A DNA stretch of 64,000 nucleotides from Paraburkholderia solitsugae (GTDB taxonomy: Bacteria; Pseudomonadota; Gammaproteobacteria; Burkholderiales; Burkholderiaceae): contig NZ_WOEY01000159.1 of the NCBI RefSeq assembly GCF_013177695.1, positions 62,001 to 126,000 on the forward strand. Reading direction: 5' to 3'. Of the stretch, positions 36,483 to 44,204 are shown in pieces. The first letter of the stretch is position 1. Each line of letters starts with the position of its first letter. A program made the translations under genes and the position numbers. Below the pieces are notes generated by a model. That model worked only from the letters and a program-made list of their open reading frames with translations, ran no database searches and had not been told where the DNA came from.

Positions 36483-37469
36483 TCACGGCAGAGGGAAGCT
36501 GCGATCGAAGCTCGTGCGCACGTCAAGATGCGCACGGATCACGTTGGCGGCTTCGTAGGTATCGGCGGTGCGCTGCTGTGCGGCGACGACGCTGTCGTCG
36601 ATGGCCACTGGATGCACCTGGCCGCGTTGATAGACGGTTTTCAGCACATCGGTCGGCAGGCCCGTGACTTTTGACTGCATCGCCGCCACTTCGTCGGGAT
36701 GCGAAAGCGCCCAACGCTGGCCGATCGCCACGCGTCGGAGGAAGTCGGCAAGTTGCACGCGCTTGTCCGCGATCGCGCGTTCGGTCGCGACCTGATAGCT
36801 GAGTCCTTCGGACAGGCCGACGCCATTGGCGATGATGCGGTCGTGATCGCGCGCTTCGGCGAGCGCGGTGTACGGGTCCCACACCGACCATGCATCGACG
36901 CTGCCTGACGCTAGCGCCGCCTTCGCATCGGCGGGGGCAAGGAACACGAACGTGACATCGGTAACCGGCACGCTGGCCTTCTTCAATGCGGCGAGCGCGA
37001 GATAGTGGCCGATCGAGCCGCGCGTCGTGGCGATGCGCTTGCCCTTCAGGCTCGCCGCATCTTTCAACGGCGATTGCGTGCCGACGACGATCGCCAGATC
37101 CAGCGGATTCGACCGGGTCGCCGCGACCGCTCGCACCCGGGCGCCGGCAGCGAGCGCAAACACCAGTGGAGCATCGCCCAGGCCGCCGACATCCACGGCG
37201 CCGGCATTCAGCGCTTCGCCAAGCGGTTGCGCGGCGGGAAAATTGAACCACTCGATCTTGTACGGCAGGTCTTTCAGTTGACCGGATGCCTCGAGAATGC
37301 CGCGTGTTTGCAAGGCCTGATCGCCGACTTTGAGCACGGGTAAATCCACCGCATAGGACTGCGTCGCGCAAACCGTGCCGCACAGTGCGAGCATGACCAC
37401 GCCGAGCGGCTTGAGCAACGCACGTTGCAACACGGATGAGGCGGAGAACAAAGAACTAGAAGTCGTCAT
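36483..37469 (-). CDS. Aliphatic-sulfonate-type ABC substrate-binding protein (SsuA-like) 1
   Basis: 328-residue periplasmic binding protein of the SsuA/TauA/NMT1 fold: signal segment near residues 15-40, then LPVLKVGDQALQTRGILEASG, EWFNFPAAQPLGEALNAG and ASGSVDAWSVWDPYTALAEA, the last a typical SsuA-family motif. The ATG at 37469 is preferred over an open extension to 37559. It is transcribed with the downstream flavoprotein and divergently from the LysR gene. No ssuB or ssuC gene is nearby. Confidence 0.87.
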   Translation of the reverse strand: MTTSSSLFSASSVLQRALLKPLGVVMLALCGTVCATQSYAVDLPVLKVGDQALQTRGILEASGQLKDLPYKIEWFNFPAAQPLGEALNAGAVDVGGLGDAPLVFALAAGARVRAVAATRSNPLDLAIVVGTQSPLKDAASLKGKRIATTRGSIGHYLALAALKKASVPVTDVTFVFLAPADAKAALASGSVDAWSVWDPYTALAEARDHDRIIANGVGLSEGLSYQVATERAIADKRVQLADFLRRVAIGQRWALSHPDEVAAMQSKVTGLPTDVLKTVYQRGQVHPVAIDDSVVAAQQRTADTYEAANVIRAHLDVRTSFDRSFPLP

Positions 37470-37666
37470 GGCGGCGATTACGTCGTGGCATCCAGGTGAT
37501 TGGCTATCGACGATAAGGCACGCATCTGTATAAGACAAACGCATTATTCTGCTAAGCAAATATGCGAATTTTCTTGAATGGCGCGGCGTGCGCGCACATC
37601 GATACAGGTATCATCGAACGCACGAATCTTGCGCCCCGTTGCGCACCCATCCAGTCACCGCTCATC

Positions 37667-38578
37667 ATGAAGATCGACGAAATCGACGCATACGTCACCG
37701 TCATTCGCTGCCAATCGCTACAACAGGCAGCACTCTCTCTCGGCCTCACACAACCGGCCATCACGCGCCGCCTGCAGAATTTCGAAGAGGCGCTCGGCGT
37801 CGAACTGCTCGACCGCAATACGCGCCCGCTCAAAGCGACAGCAACGGGCCGCATCGTCTACGAACAATGCCGCGCGATCCAGCGCGAACTCGACGTGCTG
37901 CGCGAGATCGTCGCTACCGACACGCCGCCAGTCGGCACACTGCGCCTCGGCGTCGCGCAGACGATTGCCGATATCGCACTCACTGATGCGATGCGTGGTC
38001 TCAAGGCGGCCTACCCTGATCTGCAAGCGCGTGCGTCGACCGGCTGGGGCAGGCAGTTGCTACAGCGCGTCGAGCAGGGCGAACTCGACGCCGCCGCAGT
38101 CCTCCTGCCCAGCAACAAGACTTTCGACGAGGCGTTGTCGGCGCACTCGCTTGGCCGCATCAAACTGGTCGTTGTCGCGCAAAAGGGTATGTTAAAAAAG
38201 CGCGCGCATACGTTGGCGGAATGTCAGTCGATCGGGTGGGTGTTAAATCCGGATGGTTGCGGCTTTCGCGACGGCCTGCAACGCACGCTGACTGGCTTGG
38301 GGCTTGCGCTTAAGCTGAATCTCGAAACGCTCGGCACTGAACTGCAATTGCAGCTGGTTGCTGACGGTAACGGCCTTGGACTCGTGCCGTTGCCGCTGCT
38401 GCAAGCCAGCGCTCACGCGGACGCACTCGATATTGTCTCGATCAGCGACTTCAAGCCGCTCATCGATATCTGGCTCGTGCATCCGCGCGTGCTGGGCAAA
38501 TTGCAACAGCCGGTCGAACGCTTCGGCGCGGCGATCGAGCGGCAATTCAAGGAAGCGCGTGCGCAGCACGCGGCTTGA
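37667..38578 (+). CDS. LysR-family regulator, probable control of sulfur genes
   Basis: 303-residue LysR regulator beginning MKIDEIDAYVTVIRCQSLQQ with the winged-helix segment AALSLGLTQPAITRRLQNFEE. The ATG at 37667 matches the family start; the frame is open to 37562 without family similarity. It is divergent from the SsuA-like/flavoprotein pair and convergent with the rhodanese-thiol dioxygenase set, so it is the obvious candidate regulator for the locus. The effector is unknown. Confidence 0.88.
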   Translation: MKIDEIDAYVTVIRCQSLQQAALSLGLTQPAITRRLQNFEEALGVELLDRNTRPLKATATGRIVYEQCRAIQRELDVLREIVATDTPPVGTLRLGVAQTIADIALTDAMRGLKAAYPDLQARASTGWGRQLLQRVEQGELDAAAVLLPSNKTFDEALSAHSLGRIKLVVVAQKGMLKKRAHTLAECQSIGWVLNPDGCGFRDGLQRTLTGLGLALKLNLETLGTELQLQLVADGNGLGLVPLPLLQASAHADALDIVSISDFKPLIDIWLVHPRVLGKLQQPVERFGAAIERQFKEARAQHAA

Positions 38579-38645
38579 GCCGCGCGCTGACTTTGTTTGC
38601 TTCGGCTGATTCGTCTGCTTCGTCTGCTTCGCTCAAGCTAGCAGC

Positions 38646-40247
38646 TCAGATCACGCGAAAACCGTGCGTACCATCGCGCCCAAGTTGAGCAACGAGCCCG
38701 TACTCCCATTCCAGGTACGCGTTCATCGCTTCGTGCGCGTTATCGGTTCCTTCATACGGGCGACGATAACGATCGATGCGCGGCGAGGCCAGATGCGTCT
38801 CGCCACTCTCGACAGTCAGGCCCGTCTCAATCCACGCGCTCGTGCCGCCGCTTAGCACCTGTACCGGCTTCCCCGTCAACGCCGCCAGTTCAGGCGCGGC
38901 GAAGCGCGCAAGAAGACTGCTGCCGCAGATCACCACATAGCGTTGCGCATCCGGCAGCTTGCACAACGCTTCATCGAGTTGCCCGCGAATCGCGAACCAC
39001 GCGCCCGGAATATGGCGCTTCACATAGTTCGCGCTGGTCGTGAAGTCCACCACGACGGTACCGGGCGATTGCAGGAGCGCAACCAGTCCGGCCGGCGTGA
39101 TCTCATCGACAGCAGGCGGCGAGGGTGCATAGCGTGCGGCGGGCGCTGCGCCCTTTTCGCTGAAGTCCGCGTTGCCCAGGCCGTCCACCACATACACGTC
39201 GACGTTCATCTGCGCGAGCCACGACGCGGTCATGCTCGCGCGCACGCCATCGTTGTCGGCGAGGATCACGCGCGCGCCGCGCACCGGCGCGAACATGTCG
39301 GTCTCCTGCACAAGCTGACCACCCGGCGCATTGCGAAAACCGGGCACGTGCCCCGCTTCGTATTCTTCCGGTGTGCGCACGTCGAAACGATAGACGGTGC
39401 GTACCGATTCGTCGGCCCAGCGGCGCGCTTCGTCGCGCGACGTGCGGCCCACCTTGGCGCGATCCGCCACCCCGCGCGCGGAATCAGCGGCGGCGAGGCG
39501 CACTGTGTCATCGACAACCGGATCGAAACGGCGCGAGCTGCCGTGCGCGAGCGCCTGACCGGCAAGCGTCCAGCCAATGGTGCCATTGCGCAGCGCCGCA
39601 ACCGGATTCGGCACGCCCGCATTGATCAGCGACTGCGCACCGATGATGCTGCGCGTGCGCCCCGCGCAATTGACGATGATCCGCGTCGACGGGTTCGGCG
39701 CAAGCTGCCGTGCGCGCAGCACCAGTTCCGCGCCAGGCACGCTAATGCTGCCGGGAATATTCATGGTCCGATATTCGTCGAAACGGCGTGCGTCGAGCAC
39801 CACCACATCGGCTTCGTGATCGAGCAGCGCCAGCACCTGCGGCGCTCCGAGGGACGGCGTATGGCGCACGCTTTCGACCAGTTCGCCGAATGCCTTGCTC
39901 GGCACGTTGACGTCCTGGAACAATTCACCGCCTGCCTCACGCCAGCCTTGCAGGCCACCCTCGAGCAGCGCGACATCGGTATAGCCCAGCTCGCTCAGAC
40001 GGCGCGCGGCGCGTTCAGCAAGCCCTTCGCCGTCGTCGAACACGACGACCGGCACATTGCGGCGCGGCAGCCGCACGGGCGCTTCCAGTTCGAGACGCGA
40101 CAGCGACAGATTGGCCGCGAACAGCGGATGACTGCGCGCGTGCGGATCCTCTTCGCGCACGTCGACGAGCGCGATTTCCTCGCGCTCGAGCAGTGCACTG
40201 CGCACATCCTTGAATGATCGGATACGGAACTCTTTAGCGAAACTCAT
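38646..40247 (-). CDS. Four-domain rhodanese-related sulfurtransferase
   Basis: 533 residues made of four consecutive rhodanese modules. The active-site loops alternate: module 1 has Asp in place of Cys (VVVFDDGEGLAE, D71), module 2 has Cys (IVNCAGRTRS, C194), module 3 has Asp (ILADNDGVRAS, D331) and module 4 has Cys (VVICGSSLLAR, C441). So two modules could carry a persulfide and two are probably structural. No signal peptide. It overlaps the thiol dioxygenase gene by 4 bp (ATGA), implying coupled translation and a shared route for thiol sulfur. Confidence 0.9.
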   Translation of the reverse strand: MSFAKEFRIRSFKDVRSALLEREEIALVDVREEDPHARSHPLFAANLSLSRLELEAPVRLPRRNVPVVVFDDGEGLAERAARRLSELGYTDVALLEGGLQGWREAGGELFQDVNVPSKAFGELVESVRHTPSLGAPQVLALLDHEADVVVLDARRFDEYRTMNIPGSISVPGAELVLRARQLAPNPSTRIIVNCAGRTRSIIGAQSLINAGVPNPVAALRNGTIGWTLAGQALAHGSSRRFDPVVDDTVRLAAADSARGVADRAKVGRTSRDEARRWADESVRTVYRFDVRTPEEYEAGHVPGFRNAPGGQLVQETDMFAPVRGARVILADNDGVRASMTASWLAQMNVDVYVVDGLGNADFSEKGAAPAARYAPSPPAVDEITPAGLVALLQSPGTVVVDFTTSANYVKRHIPGAWFAIRGQLDEALCKLPDAQRYVVICGSSLLARFAAPELAALTGKPVQVLSGGTSAWIETGLTVESGETHLASPRIDRYRRPYEGTDNAHEAMNAYLEWEYGLVAQLGRDGTHGFRVI

Positions 40248-40852
40248 GAGATCGGGGACTCCTTCGAAACATTCCAGATATTCGGCAACACGTCGTTCGA
40301 GTAACCGGAGATAAAGGTTTTGCGGCCGCCTTCGGCCGGATAGACAGAACGCGTTACCGCGCCGATATTTCCACCGTACACGTGAATGCTGATCGACGCA
40401 CGATCACGAAAAGCATTACTCACGCGATGGATATCGCCGATGCGCGGCGACACGGCATCCACTGCACCGGCATCGAGGCGCTTTGCGGCGCCCTCCTCCT
40501 CCAGCGCGCCGTCTCGCGTGATGCGATAGCCCCGAGCAATTTCCGCACCACGCAACACGCCGATCAAACCCCATACGGTGTGATCGTGCACCGGCGTCGA
40601 CTGGCCCGGTCCCCATACAAAACTGACGATTGAAAAACGCTGCCGCGAATCGGCGTGCAACAGGAATTGCTGATAGCGCTCGGGGTCGGGCTGCGCAAAG
40701 GCGTCGGGCAACCAGTCGTCGTGAGCGATCAGCTCGCGCAGCGCGGCACCACCCGCTTCGAGCAGCGGTGCTTCAGGCACATGCTCGTCGACGAGCGCCG
40801 CAATCCGGCCAACGAACGCGCGCAGCCGGTCCGGTCTCAAAGCTTGAGTCAT
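40244..40852 (-). CDS. Cupin thiol dioxygenase, Gln-type (probably 3-mercaptopropionate dioxygenase)
   Basis: 202-residue mononuclear-iron cupin of the cysteine dioxygenase superfamily. The iron ligands are H89 and H91 in TPVHDHTVWG and H142 in IGDIHRVSN. In mammalian CDO a conserved Arg binds the cysteine carboxylate within a YxRxL segment; here the segment is YQQFL with Q62, the Gln-type seen in bacterial 3-mercaptopropionate dioxygenases, and R168 (GAVTRSV) could bind the carboxylate instead. Expected reaction: thiol plus O2 to sulfinate. It is translationally coupled to the rhodanese gene. Confidence 0.87.
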   Translation of the reverse strand: MTQALRPDRLRAFVGRIAALVDEHVPEAPLLEAGGAALRELIAHDDWLPDAFAQPDPERYQQFLLHADSRQRFSIVSFVWGPGQSTPVHDHTVWGLIGVLRGAEIARGYRITRDGALEEEGAAKRLDAGAVDAVSPRIGDIHRVSNAFRDRASISIHVYGGNIGAVTRSVYPAEGGRKTFISGYSNDVLPNIWNVSKESPIS

Positions 40853-40885
40853 CGAATGCTCAGAATGTGGGTTGGATGGAATCAG

Positions 40886-41935
40886 TCACGCACCGTGGGC
40901 GAGCGCGGCGTTGAAGGTGTCGGTCCACAATGGTGCGACGTCGACGTGCCGGTCGATGACCGCTGCACGCGCGAACGTATCGGCAACCTGCTGCTCGCTC
41001 GCGATGTCCGCCGCCGTGATGCCGGTGACGCGGCGCGCCTGGCTCTGGTTGCGATACAACGAGCGGATTGCCTCCTCGGGCACGCGCAATTCCGCGGACA
41101 ACACCTTCGCGTAGACATCCTGATGCTGGCCGAACCACGTGCAGGCGCGTTGCAGCCGCACCAGCAGATCCGCCGACGCAGCGCGCCGTTGCGGGTCGGC
41201 GAGCACCGACGGATGGCCGTAGTACAGGTAATTGCCGGACAGATAGCCGTTGGCGTTTTTCAGCACGCGCGCACCCGCCTGCGAGATCGCGAGCGGCACG
41301 TTGTAGCCGTAGATCGCCCAGGCATCGAGCGAACCGGCGTTGAACGCGGCGAAGCCGTCGCGCGGCGCGAGCGAGGTGGCCTGAATATCGTTGAACGATA
41401 GCCCCGCCTCTTCGAGCATGCGCAGCAGGTAGTAGTGCGTCGTGGTGGCGCGCAGATAGCCGACGCGTTTGCCCTTCAGATCGGCGATCGAGCGGATCGT
41501 CGAGCCATTCGGTACCAGCACGACCTGATTGTTGACGTCGTCTTTGTAGACGGCAATCACGCGCACCTGAGCATTCTGCAGGCGCGCGAAGATCGGTGGA
41601 ATCTCGCTGCCCGAGGCGATATCGAGCGAGCCGCCGTTCATCGCCTCGACCATCGCGTTGCCCGACTGGAACTCGGACCAGTCGATCGTGTACGGCGTAT
41701 CCGCGAGTCCTGCAGTTTTCAGGAGCGTGGCGTCGCCGCCCTTGTAGGTCGCGACGCGCAAACGGACTTTGCTGAGATCGACATGCGGATCGGTTTTCTC
41801 GCTCGCTGCCGGGGTGGCTGCAACGGCTGTCGAAATCAGGAGTGTGCCTGTTACGCCGAGCAACGCGGCTGCCGGCAGCGCGGACATGAGCCGGCGGCGC
41901 CGGGGCGAAGCCGGCGAATCGAAACGTTGGGTCAT
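40886..41935 (-). CDS. Aliphatic-sulfonate-type ABC substrate-binding protein (SsuA-like) 2
   Basis: 349-residue exported binding protein of the SsuA family with a long basic leader (SPRRRRLMSALPAAALLG), which could be Sec or Tat. Motifs include VDLSKVRLRVATYKGGDATL, DWSEFQSGNAMVEAMNGG, SEIPPIFARLQNA and AFNAGSLDAWAIYGYNVP. It is only distantly similar to the binding protein at 36483. It lies 33 bp upstream of the thiol dioxygenase gene and 12 bp downstream of the aldolase gene, so the run from the monooxygenase to the rhodanese looks like one operon. No permease or ATPase gene accompanies it. Confidence 0.88.
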   Translation of the reverse strand: MTQRFDSPASPRRRRLMSALPAAALLGVTGTLLISTAVAATPAASEKTDPHVDLSKVRLRVATYKGGDATLLKTAGLADTPYTIDWSEFQSGNAMVEAMNGGSLDIASGSEIPPIFARLQNAQVRVIAVYKDDVNNQVVLVPNGSTIRSIADLKGKRVGYLRATTTHYYLLRMLEEAGLSFNDIQATSLAPRDGFAAFNAGSLDAWAIYGYNVPLAISQAGARVLKNANGYLSGNYLYYGHPSVLADPQRRAASADLLVRLQRACTWFGQHQDVYAKVLSAELRVPEEAIRSLYRNQSQARRVTGITAADIASEQQVADTFARAAVIDRHVDVAPLWTDTFNAALAHGA

Positions 41936-41947
41936 CTTATGGGACGC

Positions 41948-42955
41948 TCAGGTAAGAACGTCAGGCTCGGCTTCGACCAGCCCTTCCAGCAGGCTTTGGA
42001 ACGCAAACAGCGCGCCGCCGGGACGGCCGACCTGCTCGTGTGTGAGCGCGGCGACGTCGTGCGGAATGGCTTGTGGCGTGCCGGCGGCTTCGGCAAGCAA
42101 TTGCGCATGGCAGGCGTTATCGAGCGCGATATACCACCACGCCGCCGCCTCGACGCTCGGACCCGCCGTGAGGATGCCGTGATTCTTCAGGATCACCGCC
42201 TTTCGTTCGCCCAGCGCCGCGGCGATGCGCGCGCCTTCGTCCGTATCGAGCACGACGCCGCGGAAGTCGTCGAACAACGCGTGGTCCTGATAGAACGCGC
42301 ACGAGTCCTGCGTCAGCGGATCGAGCGTGCGGCCGAGCGTCGACCAGGCTTTGCCGTAGAGCGAATGCGTGTGCGCGGCGGCGACCACATCGGGGCGCGC
42401 CTCGTGAATTGCCGCGTGAATCGCGAAGGCCGCCTGATTCACCGGTCCCTCGCCGACCACAATGTCCCCATGCGCATTTACGAGCAGCAGATCGGACACG
42501 CGAATGCGGCTGAAATGCTTGCCGAACGGATTGACCCAGAAGTGATCGGGCCACTCCGGATCGCGCGCGGTGATATGCCCGGCGAGACCCTGATCGAAAC
42601 CATAGCGCGCGAACAGACGAAATGCCACGGCGAGCCGTTCCTGCCGATAACGCCGTTCAGCCGCGATGCTTTCACGTGGCGGGACGTCGTCGAACCAGAA
42701 TTTACGGAGTGGCGCATGACGCTGGAGCGGCGACGCATCTGGGGTGTTTGGCAGCGTGGGGGCGCTTTGCGGCGTCGGGGTATTTTGCAGCGCAGCGGTA
42801 CTTTGCGGCGTGGCGGTACTTTGCAACGCAGCGGTACTTTGCAACGCAGCGGTACTTTGCAACGCAGCGGTACTTTGCAACGCGGCGGTACTTTGCAACG
42901 GGTGAGCACTTTGCGGCGTCGGGGCGTCTTGCAACGCGGCGGACAGATCGGTCAT
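41948..42955 (-). CDS. Class II aldolase/adducin-family protein with an N-terminal hexapeptide repeat
   Basis: 335 residues. From about residue 85 it is a class II aldolase-like domain with zinc-type histidines in AAAHTHSLYGKAWSTLG and KNHGILTAG. Residues about 6-70 are an unusual low-complexity region of AALQST hexapeptides encoded by an 18-bp tandem repeat. There is no later Met before the folded domain, and the ATG at 42955 has a ggag site, so the repeat is very likely translated. Lyase, epimerase or decarboxylase activity is possible; the substrate is unknown. It starts 11 bp after the SsuD-like gene. Confidence 0.83.
   Translation of the reverse strand: MTDLSAALQDAPTPQSAHPLQSTAALQSTAALQSTAALQSTAALQSTATPQSTAALQNTPTPQSAPTLPNTPDASPLQRHAPLRKFWFDDVPPRESIAAERRYRQERLAVAFRLFARYGFDQGLAGHITARDPEWPDHFWVNPFGKHFSRIRVSDLLLVNAHGDIVVGEGPVNQAAFAIHAAIHEARPDVVAAAHTHSLYGKAWSTLGRTLDPLTQDSCAFYQDHALFDDFRGVVLDTDEGARIAAALGERKAVILKNHGILTAGPSVEAAAWWYIALDNACHAQLLAEAAGTPQAIPHDVAALTHEQVGRPGGALFAFQSLLEGLVEAEPDVLT
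42761..42940. repeat. 18-bp coding tandem repeat, ten units
   Basis: Ten contiguous 18-bp units; on the plus strand the consensus is ggtactttgcaacgcagc. Three central units (42815-42868) are identical and the outer ones diverge. The unit is a multiple of three, so gain or loss of units keeps the aldolase-like gene in frame. Confidence 0.93.
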
Positions 42956-42966
42956 CGCGGCTCCGT

Positions 42967-44046
42967 TCAGGCGGCCACGCGCTCGACGCGCGCGATCCGT
43001 TCGCGGGTGGCCGGAATCAGTTCACGGCCGTAGTCGATGGCGTCTTCGAGCGGATCGAAGCCACGCACGAGGAAGGTCGAGACGCCGAGCGCGTAATACT
43101 CCGCGAGCGTTTCGGCGACCTGTTCCGGCGTGCCGACCAACGCGGTCGAATTCGAGCGCCCGCCGATTTCCTTGGCGACCCCGGTCCACAGTCTTTCGTC
43201 GACGCGGTCCGATTCACCGGATGCCGCGAGCAACCGCCGCGCGCCTTCGCTTTGCGCCGGACCGCCGACGCCGAGCCCTTGCGCCGCGCGCAGCCGCCGT
43301 GTTTCTTCGAGGATGTATTCCGCGCGTTCCCAGGCGGCCGCTTCGGTCGCCGCAAGAATGGGCCGGAACGACACCGAGAAGCGCACGGTGCGGCCGTGTT
43401 TTGCGGCTTCGGCTCGCACACGGGTGACCTGTTCGCGCACTTGCGCCTTCGATTCGCCCCATAGCGCGTAGACATCTGCATGACATCCGGCGATTTCGAG
43501 CGCGGGCGCCGACGCGCCGCCGAAGTACACGGGGATATGGGGTTGCTGCACCGGCTTCACTTCAGAGAAGCCTTGTTCGAAGCGGTAGTACTGACCGTGG
43601 TGATCGAAGGGTTTCGCTTCGGTCCAGATGCGGCGCAGGATGTGCAGGTATTCGTCGGTGCGGGCATAGCGCTCGTCATGCGAGAGGTAATCGCCGTCGC
43701 GGCGTTGTTCGGCGTTGTCGCCACCCGAGATGATGTGAACGGCGAGACGTCCGCCGGAATAGTGATCGAGTGTTGCCAACTGGCGCGCGGCGAGCGTGGG
43801 GGCGACAAAGCCCGGACGATGGGCGAGCATGAAGTGCACTTTGCTCGTGACGCTGGCCGCGTGGGCGACGGTGAGGAGCGCGTCGGGGCTCGTCGAATGA
43901 TGCGGTACGAGGATGCGGTCGAAGCCGGCGGCTTCGTGTGCGCGGGCGAATTGCTCGACGTAGTCGATGTCGATGATGGCACCTTGCGGTGCGTGGGTTT
44001 CAGACACCTTGCGGGTCTGGATCATGCCGATGAATTCGATGGACAC
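42967..44046 (-). CDS. FMNH2-dependent monooxygenase, SsuD-like (LLM class)
   Basis: 359-residue luciferase-like monooxygenase whose sequence follows alkanesulfonate monooxygenase SsuD throughout (RPGFVAPTLAARQLATLDHY; HIISGGDN; LSHDERYARTDEYLHI; HIPVYFGGASAPALE; STALVGTPEQVAETL). Two SsuD hallmarks differ: the active-site Cys region reads LVPHHSTSPD and the Arg-containing GIRLH segment reads SVSFR, so substrate preference probably differs. It requires a reduced-flavin supplier, and no ssuE-like reductase gene is present. It is the first gene of the leftward putative operon. Confidence 0.87.
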   Translation of the reverse strand: MSIEFIGMIQTRKVSETHAPQGAIIDIDYVEQFARAHEAAGFDRILVPHHSTSPDALLTVAHAASVTSKVHFMLAHRPGFVAPTLAARQLATLDHYSGGRLAVHIISGGDNAEQRRDGDYLSHDERYARTDEYLHILRRIWTEAKPFDHHGQYYRFEQGFSEVKPVQQPHIPVYFGGASAPALEIAGCHADVYALWGESKAQVREQVTRVRAEAAKHGRTVRFSVSFRPILAATEAAAWERAEYILEETRRLRAAQGLGVGGPAQSEGARRLLAASGESDRVDERLWTGVAKEIGGRSNSTALVGTPEQVAETLAEYYALGVSTFLVRGFDPLEDAIDYGRELIPATRERIARVERVAA

Positions 44047-44204
44047 GGGGTGTGTCTCCCAGGATGGTGTTTTTTGCCCGGCGGGGCGGTGGCTTTCTTG
44101 GCTGGATGCATTGCTCGGTTCGAGGGGTTTAAGGTAGCAGCGCTACATGCGGTTGTTAAATATTGATCGGACATATCTATATCGGGTTTGCATGTAACGG
44201 TTTT
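44047..44204 (-). promoter_or_regulatory. Upstream region of the SsuD-like operon
   Basis: About 160 bp between the monooxygenase start and repeat copy C; it should hold the operon promoter. Nothing specific could be read. Confidence 0.35.

Noticed and set aside
38943..40217. 424-codon plus-strand ORF antisense to the rhodanese gene
   Set aside because: Rhodanese motifs are unmistakable on the other strand; this frame is Arg/His-rich.
42761..42940. CRISPR array
   Set aside because: 18-bp units are contiguous without spacers and encode an in-frame peptide repeat; no cas genes are near.
35273..44046. A complete ssu operon
   Set aside because: No ssuB ATPase, ssuC permease or ssuE flavin reductase is present, and the monooxygenase lacks SsuD hallmark residues.
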